From Bisbaumannia salifodinae (GTDB taxonomy: Bacteria; Pseudomonadota; Gammaproteobacteria; Pseudomonadales; Halomonadaceae), in the NCBI RefSeq assembly GCF_039522585.1, contig NZ_BAAADR010000022.1: a stretch of 64,000 nucleotides of DNA; one strand, 5' to 3'. Below the pieces are notes generated by a model that saw only the letters and a list, made by a program, of their open reading frames with translations, was not told the origin of the DNA and made no database searches. Positions 9,421-18,555 of this stretch are shown here, in pieces. Each line of letters starts with the position of its first letter. Position 1 is the first letter of the stretch. The translations under genes were made by a program, and so were the position numbers.

Positions 9421-10461
9421 CTAACCTCCCTCGCCGGTTGCCCCCGGCCCACGCCGGGGCGCGCCACGGCGCCTGTGCGCATCACGGATAAGGGCCCGGG
9501 CGACACGCTCCTGCGAATGCCGCCCAACCCAGGTGGACATGCCCAGCCGCTGGCCACGCGCGAGCCGCAGCAAGGGCGCCTGCCGGGGCTTCAGCCGCAG
9601 CTCCAGGTCCCAACGGAACTCGTCGCCGGTGTAGGCGCGCACCAGATCGCCGAGTTCGGTCAGGCCGGGCTGTCCCGGCAGGAAGGCCTCGTATTGCGCC
9701 CGGGTCAGTTCCTCGAGCACCACCCGAAAGCTGAACTGACACTGCCAGGAACGGCGCCCCAGGCTGGCATCCCGCCCCAGCCGGCCGACCGGCCGGCCGC
9801 GCCCCAGGCTGAGCCGCTCATGCTCGGGAATGGTCAACCAGCGGGCCTGGAAGGGCACCACCCGGACCGAGACCCCGAGGTGATCCGCCAGGATGTCCTC
9901 CAGCCCCTCCTGGCAGCGCGCCATGGCGGCGAAGCGACCGACCCGATGCAGCTTGGCGCGATCGCCCACGCTGTCGCGCCCCTGCAGGCCCGGCGTGCCC
10001 AGTCCGGCCAAGGCCCCCAGGAACCAGAAGAAGCGGTTATCGGGGCGATCCGCCTCCACCGCCGGCTCGGCATCCGCCCAGGCGCGATAGAACAGTGAGG
10101 CCAGGCGGTGATGGAAGAGGTTGAGGAAAGCGGCGAAGCTCGGGTCCTGGTGCAGGCGGCGTCGCTCATCCGCATACTCGGTGAGATGCAGCGGCAGCGG
10201 GCCATTGGGGCCGAGCAGGCCGAACCCCTCGGCATAGAGCCGCGGCACCTTTCCCTGCTCGATAAGGCCGGGTTCGATATGGGTGATCTCACCCGGCGCG
10301 AAACGCAGCGAGGGCATCTGGGCGAGCCGGACCCCATCCTCGGCGACCCGCCGGCTGCGCCCCAGCCGGGCGTGGTCCGGCGCACTGGCCTCGACCCAGC
10401 GCAGGGCCGCGAACAGGGTGAAGCGCTCCGGCGCCTCGGTCAGGGATCGCGGCAGGCTCAT
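9421..10461 (-). CDS. tssG: T6SS baseplate protein TssG
   Basis: TssG is part of the TssEFGK baseplate wedge and pairs with two copies of TssF. The 346-residue length is usual. Recognisable family segments are FTLFAALRWVEA near the N-terminus, PSLRFAPGEI at about 50-59 and FLNLFHHRLASLFYRAW at about 111-127. The C-terminus is very basic (RRRGAPRRGPGATGEGG). The start codon overlaps the tssF stop by four bases, consistent with coupled production of the TssF-TssG complex. Confidence 0.93.
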   Translation of the reverse strand: MSLPRSLTEAPERFTLFAALRWVEASAPDHARLGRSRRVAEDGVRLAQMPSLRFAPGEITHIEPGLIEQGKVPRLYAEGFGLLGPNGPLPLHLTEYADERRRLHQDPSFAAFLNLFHHRLASLFYRAWADAEPAVEADRPDNRFFWFLGALAGLGTPGLQGRDSVGDRAKLHRVGRFAAMARCQEGLEDILADHLGVSVRVVPFQARWLTIPEHERLSLGRGRPVGRLGRDASLGRRSWQCQFSFRVVLEELTRAQYEAFLPGQPGLTELGDLVRAYTGDEFRWDLELRLKPRQAPLLRLARGQRLGMSTWVGRHSQERVARALIRDAHRRRGAPRRGPGATGEGG

Positions 10462-12323
10462 AGCGCACCCCTCATGCCCGCTCGCACCGGCCAGCGCATG
10501 ATCTCACCGCGCTGCTGCGACTCGACGACGGTCTCGGTGAAGCCGTTGACGGAGACATACTTGGCGAAGAAGCGCTCCAGGACGGCGCCGAGCAGAAAGG
10601 CCCCGACGCCGGTGAAGGCGTCCTCGTCGAGGCTCAGCCGCAACTCCAGCCCGTTGCCGAAGCAGATGGGACCATTGACCGGCATGCGGCGGACGACGGC
10701 CTTCGACGCGATGGACACCACCCCTTCCACATGACGCGCCAGGGGGCCTCCGGGGTCGACGTAAAGGTCGAGCAGTTGGCGCAATGCCCGGGCCCCGTTG
10801 CCCTCCTCATCGAGCAGAGACAGGTAGTTCAGCGACAGATGGCTGACCAGCCGCCAGGCCGTTTCCCCGGACTGGAGCGCCGCCCTGGGCCGCGTCGGCC
10901 CCGCCAGGATACGCACCGACGCCACCGGCGCCGCCGTCTCCAGGGTAAAGTCCGTCGCGCCCTTGCCCACCGCCATCTGGATCGGCAAGTCCCGGTTGGT
11001 GCACAACAGCGTGACATCGAGCTGGCGCAGGGCGGCCGAGTAGGGTGCATGCCGCTCATCCACCAGCGAGAGGAAGACCTCGCTGCCGAGGTAGCTGGTG
11101 CGGCTGCCGCGTCGACGCTGGCGGGAGGAGCTCAACCGCGGCCGGCGCGAAACGAGGAAGTAGGCGCCGGGCTCGGCATCGTCCACACCGCGCCCGACCC
11201 GGTAGAACAACTGGAAGGGGTAGCCGCCCTCCCGGCTGTGGGTATAGCCGGTGACGCCCTCGACCCGGTACACCTCCAGGTCCATGGGGCGATTACGGTC
11301 CGGTACCACATGGAACTCGGCCTTCTCAGGCTTCACGATGATGCGGTCGGCACGGTAGGGGAACAGGTTAATCGCCGGCGTCACGTTCAGCCGGAAGGCC
11401 TGCGCGTCCAGGCTGTGCTCGAGGCGCGGATCGGTGCGCTGCAACAGCAGCGTGATCTCGAGCCGCTCCCCTTGCAGTTGACGCAACCCGGGTTGCAGGC
11501 CGGTGAACTCGGCGAACAGGAAGCGTTGGGGAAAGGCGAAGTACTCCTGCAGCAGCCGATAGCCATCGAAGGAGCGCCTGACCGAAGGCAGCAAGGCCTC
11601 CCGGCGATCGAACCCCGGCTGACGAATGCCGATGCCGGGATCGATCCGTGCCTCCCGGTCGGGGTCATCGCGCAGGCAGGCGCCGGCGAAGGCGCCATGC
11701 AGTATCTCGTAGAGCCACATGGGCAGTTCGTCGCCGCCATGCAGATAGAAGGCCAGGCGATCGAGGGGCAGCTCGGTGAGGCTACCGCCATTGGTCAGTT
11801 CGAGCTCGAGCTGAATGGCCGAACGGACGCCCGCGGGTGTCGGCACCCCCCGCGCCGCCATCGTCCCCGGGTTGACCAGGTAACGGGCCTTGGTCAACCG
11901 CAGTGGCCACAGGAAGACGTCGTGGGCCGTGCGATACTCGCAGGCGGTCTTCTCGCCCTTGCCCAGTTGGCTACGCAGGGCCGTCCCCGCCGGGATGCGG
12001 TACCCGGCCTCCAGGGTCCCGGCCGCCAGGTCCGGCTGCAGGACCACCATGGCCATGGACGGCACCGGCGCGGTGAGATGCGGATAGACCAGGTCGAGCA
12101 ACCGGTGGGTGAAATCCGGAAAGCGCGCCTCGATCTTGTGCTGGACCCGCGCCGTCAGGAAGGCGACTCCCTCCAGCAGCCGCTCGACATAGGGGTCGGC
12201 ACAGTCGAGCCCCTCTATGCCCAGGCGTCCGGCAATCTTCGGATAGTCCCGGGCGAACTCGGCGCCCATCTCCCGGAGGTAGCGAAGTTCCTGTTCATAG
12301 AGCCTGAGCAGACTGGGATCCAT
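10458..12323 (-). CDS. tssF: T6SS baseplate protein TssF
   Basis: TssF is the largest core baseplate component, structurally related to phage T4 gp6. The 621-residue product has the hallmark N-terminus LLRLYEQELRYLREMGAEFARDYP, followed by a VQHKIEARFPDFTHRLLDLVYPH helix region at about 60-82. Length and motif order are normal. The gene lies 27 bases after tssE and overlaps tssG, in line with the standard tssE-tssF-tssG order. Confidence 0.95.
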   Translation of the reverse strand: MDPSLLRLYEQELRYLREMGAEFARDYPKIAGRLGIEGLDCADPYVERLLEGVAFLTARVQHKIEARFPDFTHRLLDLVYPHLTAPVPSMAMVVLQPDLAAGTLEAGYRIPAGTALRSQLGKGEKTACEYRTAHDVFLWPLRLTKARYLVNPGTMAARGVPTPAGVRSAIQLELELTNGGSLTELPLDRLAFYLHGGDELPMWLYEILHGAFAGACLRDDPDREARIDPGIGIRQPGFDRREALLPSVRRSFDGYRLLQEYFAFPQRFLFAEFTGLQPGLRQLQGERLEITLLLQRTDPRLEHSLDAQAFRLNVTPAINLFPYRADRIIVKPEKAEFHVVPDRNRPMDLEVYRVEGVTGYTHSREGGYPFQLFYRVGRGVDDAEPGAYFLVSRRPRLSSSRQRRRGSRTSYLGSEVFLSLVDERHAPYSAALRQLDVTLLCTNRDLPIQMAVGKGATDFTLETAAPVASVRILAGPTRPRAALQSGETAWRLVSHLSLNYLSLLDEEGNGARALRQLLDLYVDPGGPLARHVEGVVSIASKAVVRRMPVNGPICFGNGLELRLSLDEDAFTGVGAFLLGAVLERFFAKYVSVNGFTETVVESQQRGEIMRWPVRAGMRGAL

Positions 12324-12350
12324 AGCATTCGCCTGGGAGTCGGAGAGTCA

Positions 12351-13100
12351 TCAATGCCCCGCCACCTCTCGCACGGTGACCGAGGCATCACTGAGATCGA
12401 GTTCGGTATGCAGGTAAAGCTGCTCCGGTAGCGGCTGCCCCCAGAGTTCTCCCTCGATCAGGAAGGCCAGGGTATTGAGCCGCCCCTCGGCCCCCGGTTC
12501 GACGGCCGTCACCAGTACGTGCCGAAGCCGGGGTTCGAAGCGCTCGATGGCGGCACGCAACCGATCCGCCAGCAGAGGGGCATCGGCCCCCGACAGGTGC
12601 ATACCGGCCATTTCCGGCACGCCGTAGTTGAGCACCGAGCGCTCGATGTGCGGGTATGCCTCGAGCCCCACCAGGTCCGTTATGCAGCCGGTGTTCAACA
12701 GCCAGCCCAGATCGCGTAGCACCAGTTGCCGCAGGCGCCGGGACGAAATCACCCGTTCATCCCGGGACTCGTCGCGATTGGGCACCAGGCGCCGCCGCCG
12801 GACATCCACCAGCGACGCCAGCGGCGGCGCCTGGGGCCGCGGCCTGAGCTCCAGGACCCGGCGAAAGGGACGAATCTCGGGGCGATTCTGCCAACACTCG
12901 ATACCGTCACCGTCCTCATCCACCACTCGCTCGATGCCGAGGGTACCGAGCATGTCGCGGATCGTGTCGCGGGTCAGGCCCGCCTCGTCGAGTGCCTCGT
13001 CCCGATAAGCCAGGCCGAGCCGCTCGAGGAAACGGGCGCGATCCGTCAACCGATCCAGCAGGGACGGTTGCAAGGCTTCCTTGTTCACCAGTTCCGGCAT
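12351..13100 (-). CDS. tssE: T6SS baseplate protein TssE (gp25-like)
   Basis: TssE is the gp25-like baseplate protein that starts polymerisation of the contractile sheath. The C-terminal 130 residues hold the gp25/lysozyme-like fold, including LRDLGWLLNTGCI, the YPHIERSVLNYGVPEMAG core and RLRAAIERFEPRLRHV. At 249 residues it is longer than many TssE proteins, because about 100 residues precede the gp25 domain. The N-terminal segment PSLLDRLTDR is typical of the family. The ATG at 13100 has AGGGAAC just upstream. Confidence 0.92.
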   Translation of the reverse strand: MPELVNKEALQPSLLDRLTDRARFLERLGLAYRDEALDEAGLTRDTIRDMLGTLGIERVVDEDGDGIECWQNRPEIRPFRRVLELRPRPQAPPLASLVDVRRRRLVPNRDESRDERVISSRRLRQLVLRDLGWLLNTGCITDLVGLEAYPHIERSVLNYGVPEMAGMHLSGADAPLLADRLRAAIERFEPRLRHVLVTAVEPGAEGRLNTLAFLIEGELWGQPLPEQLYLHTELDLSDASVTVREVAGH

Positions 13101-13186
13101 GTTCCCTGCTCCCGACCGGCACCTGCCTGACGACGGCCCACGGCCCAGCCTAGACCGGGCCGCCGATCGTTACGCATTCCCCGCCA

Positions 13187-13672
13187 TCAAGCCGTCTCGT
13201 TCTTGGCGATGTTGTAGCCGAAGTCCACCGAAGCCAACGCCGTGCCGTCGTTGTCCTGCGGGGTATAGGTCGTCTTGAACTCCTCGAAGTTGAGGGTAAC
13301 GGACTCCGTCAACCGCTCCTCTCCCTGGGAGCCGCCGGTCTGCCAGGAGCTGATGAGGACGCTCTTCATCTCGATCACCAGGTACTCGACCGGCTCATCC
13401 CCCCCCGCCTTGCGCACGGTCAGCGTGGCTGACGGCACATGCTTGCCGACGGCCACCGCCTGGATCATCGCTGTCGAGGCCTTGTCCACGTACTTGACGA
13501 CGCTGATATCCTGAACACTGACCTTGCCGGCGCCGCCGCCTTTCGAGATATGCATGGTGCCGGAGTTGCTCGCCCCCCAACTCCAGGACAACACATCGAT
13601 CTCGTCCGTATGCCCAGCATCCATGGACTCGCCATCGATGCCCTCCAGCTTCAGAAACATATCTACAGCCAT
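13187..13672 (-). CDS. hcp: T6SS inner-tube protein Hcp (TssD)
   Basis: Hcp forms hexameric rings that stack into the T6SS inner tube; it is expelled with VgrG and can carry small effectors. The 161-residue protein matches the family from MFLKLEGIDGESMDAGHTDEIDVLSWSWG to the NFEEFKTTYTPQ strand near the C-terminus. Gaps of 118 bases before and 86 bases after set it apart from tssC and tssE. Hcp genes are often expressed above the rest of the cluster, but I see no convincing promoter here. Confidence 0.97.
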   Translation of the reverse strand: MAVDMFLKLEGIDGESMDAGHTDEIDVLSWSWGASNSGTMHISKGGGAGKVSVQDISVVKYVDKASTAMIQAVAVGKHVPSATLTVRKAGGDEPVEYLVIEMKSVLISSWQTGGSQGEERLTESVTLNFEEFKTTYTPQDNDGTALASVDFGYNIAKNETA

Positions 13673-13790
13673 GACGTCTTACTCCCCTTCATCCTTTCCA
13701 TAGCATCGCCGGCCCTGGACGCATCCGGTCCACCGGCCCCATAGCCCCGCGCTCCTCCGTTGCCCCTGTCTTCCGCTCTTGCTGTCTCTA

Positions 13791-15290
13791 TTACCCCTTG
13801 GCGGACGGTAGCTTCGAGACCAGTCGCAGCGAGACACTCAGCCCTTCCAACTGATAGTGCGGCCGGAGATGGAAGGTCGAGGTGTAGTAACCGGGATTGG
13901 CCTCGTCCTCCCTGACCTGTACTTCGGCCGCCGCCAAGGGCTTGCGTGCCTTCGTCTCTTCGGTGGCATTGGCCGGATCACCGGTGACGTATCTCATGAT
14001 CCAGCCCTGCAGAAACTTCTGCATGTCCTCGCGTTCCTTGAAGGAGCCAACCTTGTCGCGAACGATACACTTCAGGTAATGCGCGAAACGTGTCGTGGCG
14101 AACAGATACGGCAACCTGGCCCCCAACTGGGCATTGGCCGTGGCGTCCGGATCGTCATATTCCGCCGGCTTGTGCAGGCTCTGGGCGCCGATGAATGCCG
14201 CCACATCGGTATTCTTGCGATGGATCAACGGCATCAGGCCACTCTTGGCCAACTCGGCCTCACGACGATCGCTGATGGCGATCTCGGAGGGGCACTTCAT
14301 GTCGACGCCACCGTCGTCGCTCGGGAAGGTATGCACCGGCAACCCATCCACGGCACCGCCGGACTCGACGCCACGGATGCGCGTGCACCATCCATACATC
14401 TTGAACGAGCGATTGATGTTCACCCCCATGGCATAGGCCGAGTTCGCCCAGGTGTACTTCCTCGCATCCGTTCCGGCGGTATCCTCCTCGAAGTTGAACT
14501 CCTCCACCGGCTCGGTGGCAGCGCCGTAGGGCAGCCGAGACAGGAAGCGCGGCATCGCCAGGGCCAGGTACCTGGAGTCCTCCGATTCCCTGAGCGATCG
14601 CCAGCCGGCATATTCGGGCGTGGAGAAGATCTTCGTCAGGTCACGGGGGTTGGTCAGTTCCTGCCAGGAATCCATCTGCAGTAGCCCGGGGTCGGCGCCG
14701 GCGATAAAGGGGGCGTGGGCGGCCGCGGCGATCTGTGCCATGCCGGACAGCAGTTCCACGTCCTGGGGCCCATGGTCGAAGTGGTAATCGCCGAGGATAC
14801 AACCCACCGGCTCGCCGCCGAGCTGGCCGTACTCTTCCTCGTAGATTTTCTTGAAGATCGGGCTCTGGTCCCAGGCGGTGCCCTTGTACTTGCGCAGGGT
14901 CTTGTGCAGCTCTTGCTTGCTGATCGGCATAAAGCGGATCTTCAGCATCTCGTCGGTCTCGGTATTGTTGACGAGATGGTGCAAGCCCCGCCACGCGCCT
15001 TCCAGCGCCTGGAACTTCTCGTGATGGAGCACCTCGTTGACCTGGTCGGTGAGCTTCTCGTCGATCTCCGCGATAATGGCATTGATGGTGCTGATGGCAT
15101 CATCGGAGATCACCGTGGTCTCTCGCAGCGCCTGCTCCGCCAGGGTCTTGACCGCCGTTTCCACCTCCTCACGCGCACGGTCGGACTTGGGTCGGAACTC
15201 CTTCTGTAACAGCTGACTGAAGTCATCCGCCGTCAGCTCTTCCGTCTCGGGTTGGCTCTGGGGTGCCTTGTCGGTGTCTGTCTCGGCCAT
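13791..15290 (-). CDS. tssC: T6SS sheath large subunit TssC (VipB)
   Basis: TssC forms the contractile sheath with TssB. The 499-residue protein contains the family-typical LEGAWRGLHHLVNNTETDEMLKIR-like region at about residues 95-118, the SPIFKKIYEEEYGQLGGEPVG stretch at about 141-161 and the SFKMYGWCTRIRGVESGGAVDGLP-like region near 296-319. It sits three bases downstream of tssB, the usual co-transcribed pair. Nothing is missing or unusual. Confidence 0.97.
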   Translation of the reverse strand: MAETDTDKAPQSQPETEELTADDFSQLLQKEFRPKSDRAREEVETAVKTLAEQALRETTVISDDAISTINAIIAEIDEKLTDQVNEVLHHEKFQALEGAWRGLHHLVNNTETDEMLKIRFMPISKQELHKTLRKYKGTAWDQSPIFKKIYEEEYGQLGGEPVGCILGDYHFDHGPQDVELLSGMAQIAAAAHAPFIAGADPGLLQMDSWQELTNPRDLTKIFSTPEYAGWRSLRESEDSRYLALAMPRFLSRLPYGAATEPVEEFNFEEDTAGTDARKYTWANSAYAMGVNINRSFKMYGWCTRIRGVESGGAVDGLPVHTFPSDDGGVDMKCPSEIAISDRREAELAKSGLMPLIHRKNTDVAAFIGAQSLHKPAEYDDPDATANAQLGARLPYLFATTRFAHYLKCIVRDKVGSFKEREDMQKFLQGWIMRYVTGDPANATEETKARKPLAAAEVQVREDEANPGYYTSTFHLRPHYQLEGLSVSLRLVSKLPSAKG

Positions 15291-15293
15291 GAC

Positions 15294-15812
15294 TTAGCCC
15301 TCGCTCTGCGTTTCTTCGTCGCCCTTCGGCGTCGCACCCAGGGTCTCGAGCAGTGTCTGATCGTTCAGGACCTTGGCGATCAGCTCCTCGGCACCGGATT
15401 TCCCATCCATATAGGTCACCAGATTCGCCAGCTGCTGCCGGGCTTCCAGGAGTTGCCGCAGGGGCTCGATCTTGCGCGCCACCGCCGCCGGCGAGAAGTC
15501 GTCCATGCTCTCGAGTTCCAGCTCGACCGCCAGGTTGCCTTCGCCAGTGAGCCGGTTCGGCGCCGCAAACTGGAGGCTGGGGCGCAGCGCCTTCATGCGC
15601 TGGTCGAAGTTGTCGACGTCGATCTCCATCAACTTGCGGCCATCGACCGGAGGCAGTTGCTCCTGGCTGTCTCCGACCAGGTCGGCCAGCACCGCCATCA
15701 CGAACGGTAGCTGCACCACCTTCTCGGCCCCATACAGCTCCGTGTCGTACTCGATCTGCACCCGCGGTGCCCGGTTCCGGGCGATGAATTTCTGGGAACT
15801 GGGCTTGGCCAT
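15294..15812 (-). CDS. tssB: T6SS sheath small subunit TssB (VipA)
   Basis: TssB is the small sheath protein that forms heterodimers with TssC. The 172-residue product starts MAKPSSQKFIARNRAPRVQI. The characteristic VQLPFVMAVLADLVGD segment is at about 34-49, followed by RKLMEIDVDNFDQRMKALRP. Length and motif order are normal, and the tight coupling to tssC supports equal production of both subunits. Confidence 0.97.
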   Translation of the reverse strand: MAKPSSQKFIARNRAPRVQIEYDTELYGAEKVVQLPFVMAVLADLVGDSQEQLPPVDGRKLMEIDVDNFDQRMKALRPSLQFAAPNRLTGEGNLAVELELESMDDFSPAAVARKIEPLRQLLEARQQLANLVTYMDGKSGAEELIAKVLNDQTLLETLGATPKGDEETQSEG

Positions 15813-15898
15813 GATTGCGTACTCCCTTCAGTGCTGTGGTTCACGGTGCTGGGTTCAGGTAACGCCTCCGACATCTGCGCGCCGCCGGGGAAGCGTCG

Positions 15899-16939
15899 TC
15901 ACTCGCTATTGCCATCGCCCCGCAGCTTCTCTCCCTGGGCCACGGCATCGGGCGCTACATCTCGAAGGATAGACAGAAAGTCCATGTCCACCAGCCGCTT
16001 CGCCCGCTCCATCAGCAGGGGCACCGGACTCGATGGCTCGTGGCTGCGGAAGTAACGAGAGATGCGGTCCATGGCGGCCACGGCATCCTGCCGACTACGG
16101 ATATCTCCCGCCATGGCCGGTTGCACCGAAGCGGTGTCGCCCGTCTGACTGTTTGGTGGGCTAGCCGGCGTCCGGTTGCCTGGCTGGCTTTCCGCTACCT
16201 CGCCGGCCTCACTACCGGCGGCTGGCGTGGTCCCCTCGGGCAGATAGGTTCGCAGCGTCACGCCAACCCGCTGCAGCTGTTCCTTCAAACGGGACAGGTC
16301 CGGGGCCTGCTCGGGTCCGCAGTGCTCTCGAAACAGGATCTCGATAGCCACCAGCTCGTCTACGGCTCGACCGATCGCCGCCACCAAGGCCTGCGATGTC
16401 TCCTGGCCGGCGGCCTGGAACACGGCCTGGATCACCCCCACCTGGGGCAGTTCCCCCTCATACCCCTGGGGCGCCTCGATCTTGCCCTCGGCGATCTCGA
16501 TATCCTGCAGGCTGAATCGGCCAACGGCACGATCCTCCACCAGGGGCAAGTGACGCAGCGGTTTCAGGACCCGGTGAAAGTTGGTGAGGTTATACAGCGC
16601 ACTGGAGCGCTCCATGGCATCGCCGTCTTCGTCCAACGGCGGAAACAGCGGCCCCCAGTACTGTTCCAGCTGGCCACGGAGTAGTTGCAGCCCATCGGCG
16701 AAGCCCGGTATCCCATCGGTGTGAAGCAGCGCGGCCGTCAGATAGACGGCCGGACGAAGGTCGTGACTCTTGTTCAGCGCCGCGAGGCTGGCTAGCCGTA
16801 GCTCCTCCCACTCTGGCTCTTCGTCGGGCGCCCCCCACTTGGCCAGCATGTCCAACGCGAGTATCTCGCCCGCGGCATCCAGATCCACCCCCGCTGGAGA
16901 CTCCTCACTATGCGGCTCGAGCAACTCTTGCACATCCAT
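15899..16939 (-). CDS. tssA: T6SS assembly protein TssA (ImpA family)
   Basis: TssA primes assembly of the tube and sheath at the baseplate. ATG 16939 was chosen over an upstream start at 17014: it gives a 346-residue protein whose N-terminus MDVQELLEPHSEESPAGVDL is the ImpA_N beginning, and it has a GGGGATCC-like purine stretch upstream. The ImpA_N domain covers about 1-130, with DLRPAVYLTAALLHTDGIPGFADGLQLL. A linker and a helical C-terminal tail of about 45 residues follow. It is the first gene of the core tss block, after a 243-base gap. Confidence 0.92.
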   Translation of the reverse strand: MDVQELLEPHSEESPAGVDLDAAGEILALDMLAKWGAPDEEPEWEELRLASLAALNKSHDLRPAVYLTAALLHTDGIPGFADGLQLLRGQLEQYWGPLFPPLDEDGDAMERSSALYNLTNFHRVLKPLRHLPLVEDRAVGRFSLQDIEIAEGKIEAPQGYEGELPQVGVIQAVFQAAGQETSQALVAAIGRAVDELVAIEILFREHCGPEQAPDLSRLKEQLQRVGVTLRTYLPEGTTPAAGSEAGEVAESQPGNRTPASPPNSQTGDTASVQPAMAGDIRSRQDAVAAMDRISRYFRSHEPSSPVPLLMERAKRLVDMDFLSILRDVAPDAVAQGEKLRGDGNSE

Positions 16940-17182
16940 GCAAAAGGATCCCCATTTGAAGTGTTCGCGGTATGCCCCGATGTATCGCGGCTGATACCGC
17001 CTTCCCCGCTGCAAAAAGGCACCGACTTCCCCCTGGGAGTGCTAGATGCCTTGATCCCGCCCTATGAGGTATAGCAGCTGTCCCGGGGCCACGCGAAACC
17101 GTGGCGAAAAAAACGTCACGCCGGAGAGACAACCAGCCGACTGAAAAATCAGTGCTATTTCGTCAGTCAGCCAAGGGCCGCC
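16940..17182 (-). promoter_or_regulatory. likely promoter region of the T6SS core operon
   Basis: This 243-base gap separates the TIGR02270 gene from tssA. It contains a perfect six-base-pair inverted repeat, GCCACG / CGTGGC, at 17088-17105 with a six-base loop. On the transcribed strand its neighbouring T-run lies before, not after, the hairpin, so it does not look like a Rho-independent terminator. I see no consensus sigma-70 or sigma-54 promoter. The region is the natural place for T6SS regulation, but that is inference from position. Confidence 0.4.
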
Positions 17183-18460
17183 TCATGCGCCCTGGATAGG
17201 CAACCCGAGCCCCTGTTGCTGGGCGTTTCCCCGGGCCCGGGTCTCGAACAGTGGCTCACCGGGGCTCAGCAGCTTGCGCTCCAGCGCCGCCGCCACGCGC
17301 TGACGCTGCATGCCATGGCCCAACACCCATTGCAGGTGCTCCGGCGCCAAGGGACGACCGAGCAGATAACGCTGTCCCGACCGAAACGCCGCCTGGTGGC
17401 GAGTCCACCAGGCGGCGACGAGCGCCGCCTCCGGCCAGGGCAGGTCCTCGTCCGGATCCATGGCGACCCCCGTGTCCTCGGGGTTCTCCGTGGGACCGGC
17501 CGCGAAACCCTCGGGCCACTCTCCTTCGAGCTCCTCTTCGGCCAGGTCCACGCCGGTGATCAGGGTGAAGGATTCCCCGGCGACGCGGGCGATCTCCGGT
17601 ATTCCCATCTGCTCCAGCAGCCAGGGGATATTGACCGGGTCGCCGAGAATGCCGCAGACCACCACCGCATGGCGCAGCGTCTGCGGCTGCCGGGCGAAGT
17701 GCCCCAGCCACTGCTGCCCCTCGCTGGGCGGGAGGGCCCGCAGCGCCACCCCGAGGGCGGGCGCCGCGAACCTGGGGTGGTCCGCCTCGACGAAGGCCAG
17801 GGCCTGCCGAAGCGCCGCACCGCGGTCCCCGAGCAGGGTCGCCGCCCAGGCGGCGGAGAAACGTACCGCGTCGTCGTCGCTGGTCAACTGCGCCTGTAGC
17901 ACCGGTAGCAGATCCGTTCGCCCCAGAGAACCGGCCACCCGTAGCGCGGTAGCACGCAGCATGGGGGACTCCGCCTGCAGTGACTCCAGCAGCACGGGGC
18001 CGGGGTCCACCCGCTGGGTGGCCGCCGCCGCCAACCCCAACCGCCGCCAGAAGGGAGACTCCGCCACCAGCAGATCCCTGACCTCGCCGCGCCACCAGGC
18101 GCGATCGACCCAACCGAAGGCCGATACCAGACCGCGCTGCGTCTCGGGGGCCGCACCGACCACCTCGTAGACACGGCGGATCCACGCCGCTTCGCCGCTT
18201 TCCAGGGCCAGCACCGCGGCGGCGAAGACCTCTCCCGGTTCCTGATATTGCAGTTGTTTATCGCACGCCGCCCAGCCGGCGTCGCCGGCGATACGCAGGC
18301 CATCTAGGTGCGCCTCGACACGATTGTCCAACTTGGTCAGATCGACCAGGGAGTAATGAGGTGCAACAACAGCCCCATCACGCAGCAGCCACAGGAACGG
18401 CGCTTCTTCGGCATGCTGGTCAACAGCTTGCGAGATGATGGCTGGTACGCGTACATCCAT
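17183..18460 (-). CDS. TIGR02270-family HEAT-repeat protein, T6SS-associated
   Basis: This matches the conserved hypothetical family TIGR02270, common in T6SS loci. Family-like text is AEEAPFLWLLRD, LDNRVEAHLDGLRIAGDAGW and the HEAT-like helices PMLRATALRVAGSLGR and AVRFSAAWAATLLGD. I chose ATG 18460 (425 residues), because GAGG lies at a proper distance and the family usually begins just before this point. The frame stays open to an ATG at 18574, but that extension is AT-rich and overlaps the preceding gene. Its molecular role is not known; a structural or effector-delivery role is plausible. Confidence 0.8.
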   Translation of the reverse strand: MDVRVPAIISQAVDQHAEEAPFLWLLRDGAVVAPHYSLVDLTKLDNRVEAHLDGLRIAGDAGWAACDKQLQYQEPGEVFAAAVLALESGEAAWIRRVYEVVGAAPETQRGLVSAFGWVDRAWWRGEVRDLLVAESPFWRRLGLAAAATQRVDPGPVLLESLQAESPMLRATALRVAGSLGRTDLLPVLQAQLTSDDDAVRFSAAWAATLLGDRGAALRQALAFVEADHPRFAAPALGVALRALPPSEGQQWLGHFARQPQTLRHAVVVCGILGDPVNIPWLLEQMGIPEIARVAGESFTLITGVDLAEEELEGEWPEGFAAGPTENPEDTGVAMDPDEDLPWPEAALVAAWWTRHQAAFRSGQRYLLGRPLAPEHLQWVLGHGMQRQRVAAALERKLLSPGEPLFETRARGNAQQQGLGLPIQGA

Positions 18461-18555
18461 ATAAGGCCTCGCTGCCTTCGCAAACACTTCGTTTTCATAC
18501 AAAAAGACCGACTGACCCACTCGATCATTCTCGTGCCATAGGGCAGCAGAAGTTT

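Noticed and set aside
13141..13162. CGGCCC/GGGCCG hairpin between hcp and tssE as a terminator
   Set aside because: The loop is ten bases, the stem only six and no T-run follows, so evidence is too weak.
17010..17030. Possible sigma-54 promoter (GGTGCCTTTTTGC) before tssA on the minus strand
   Set aside because: The GG and GC elements are nine bases apart instead of ten and the -24 box is poor, so I do not call it.
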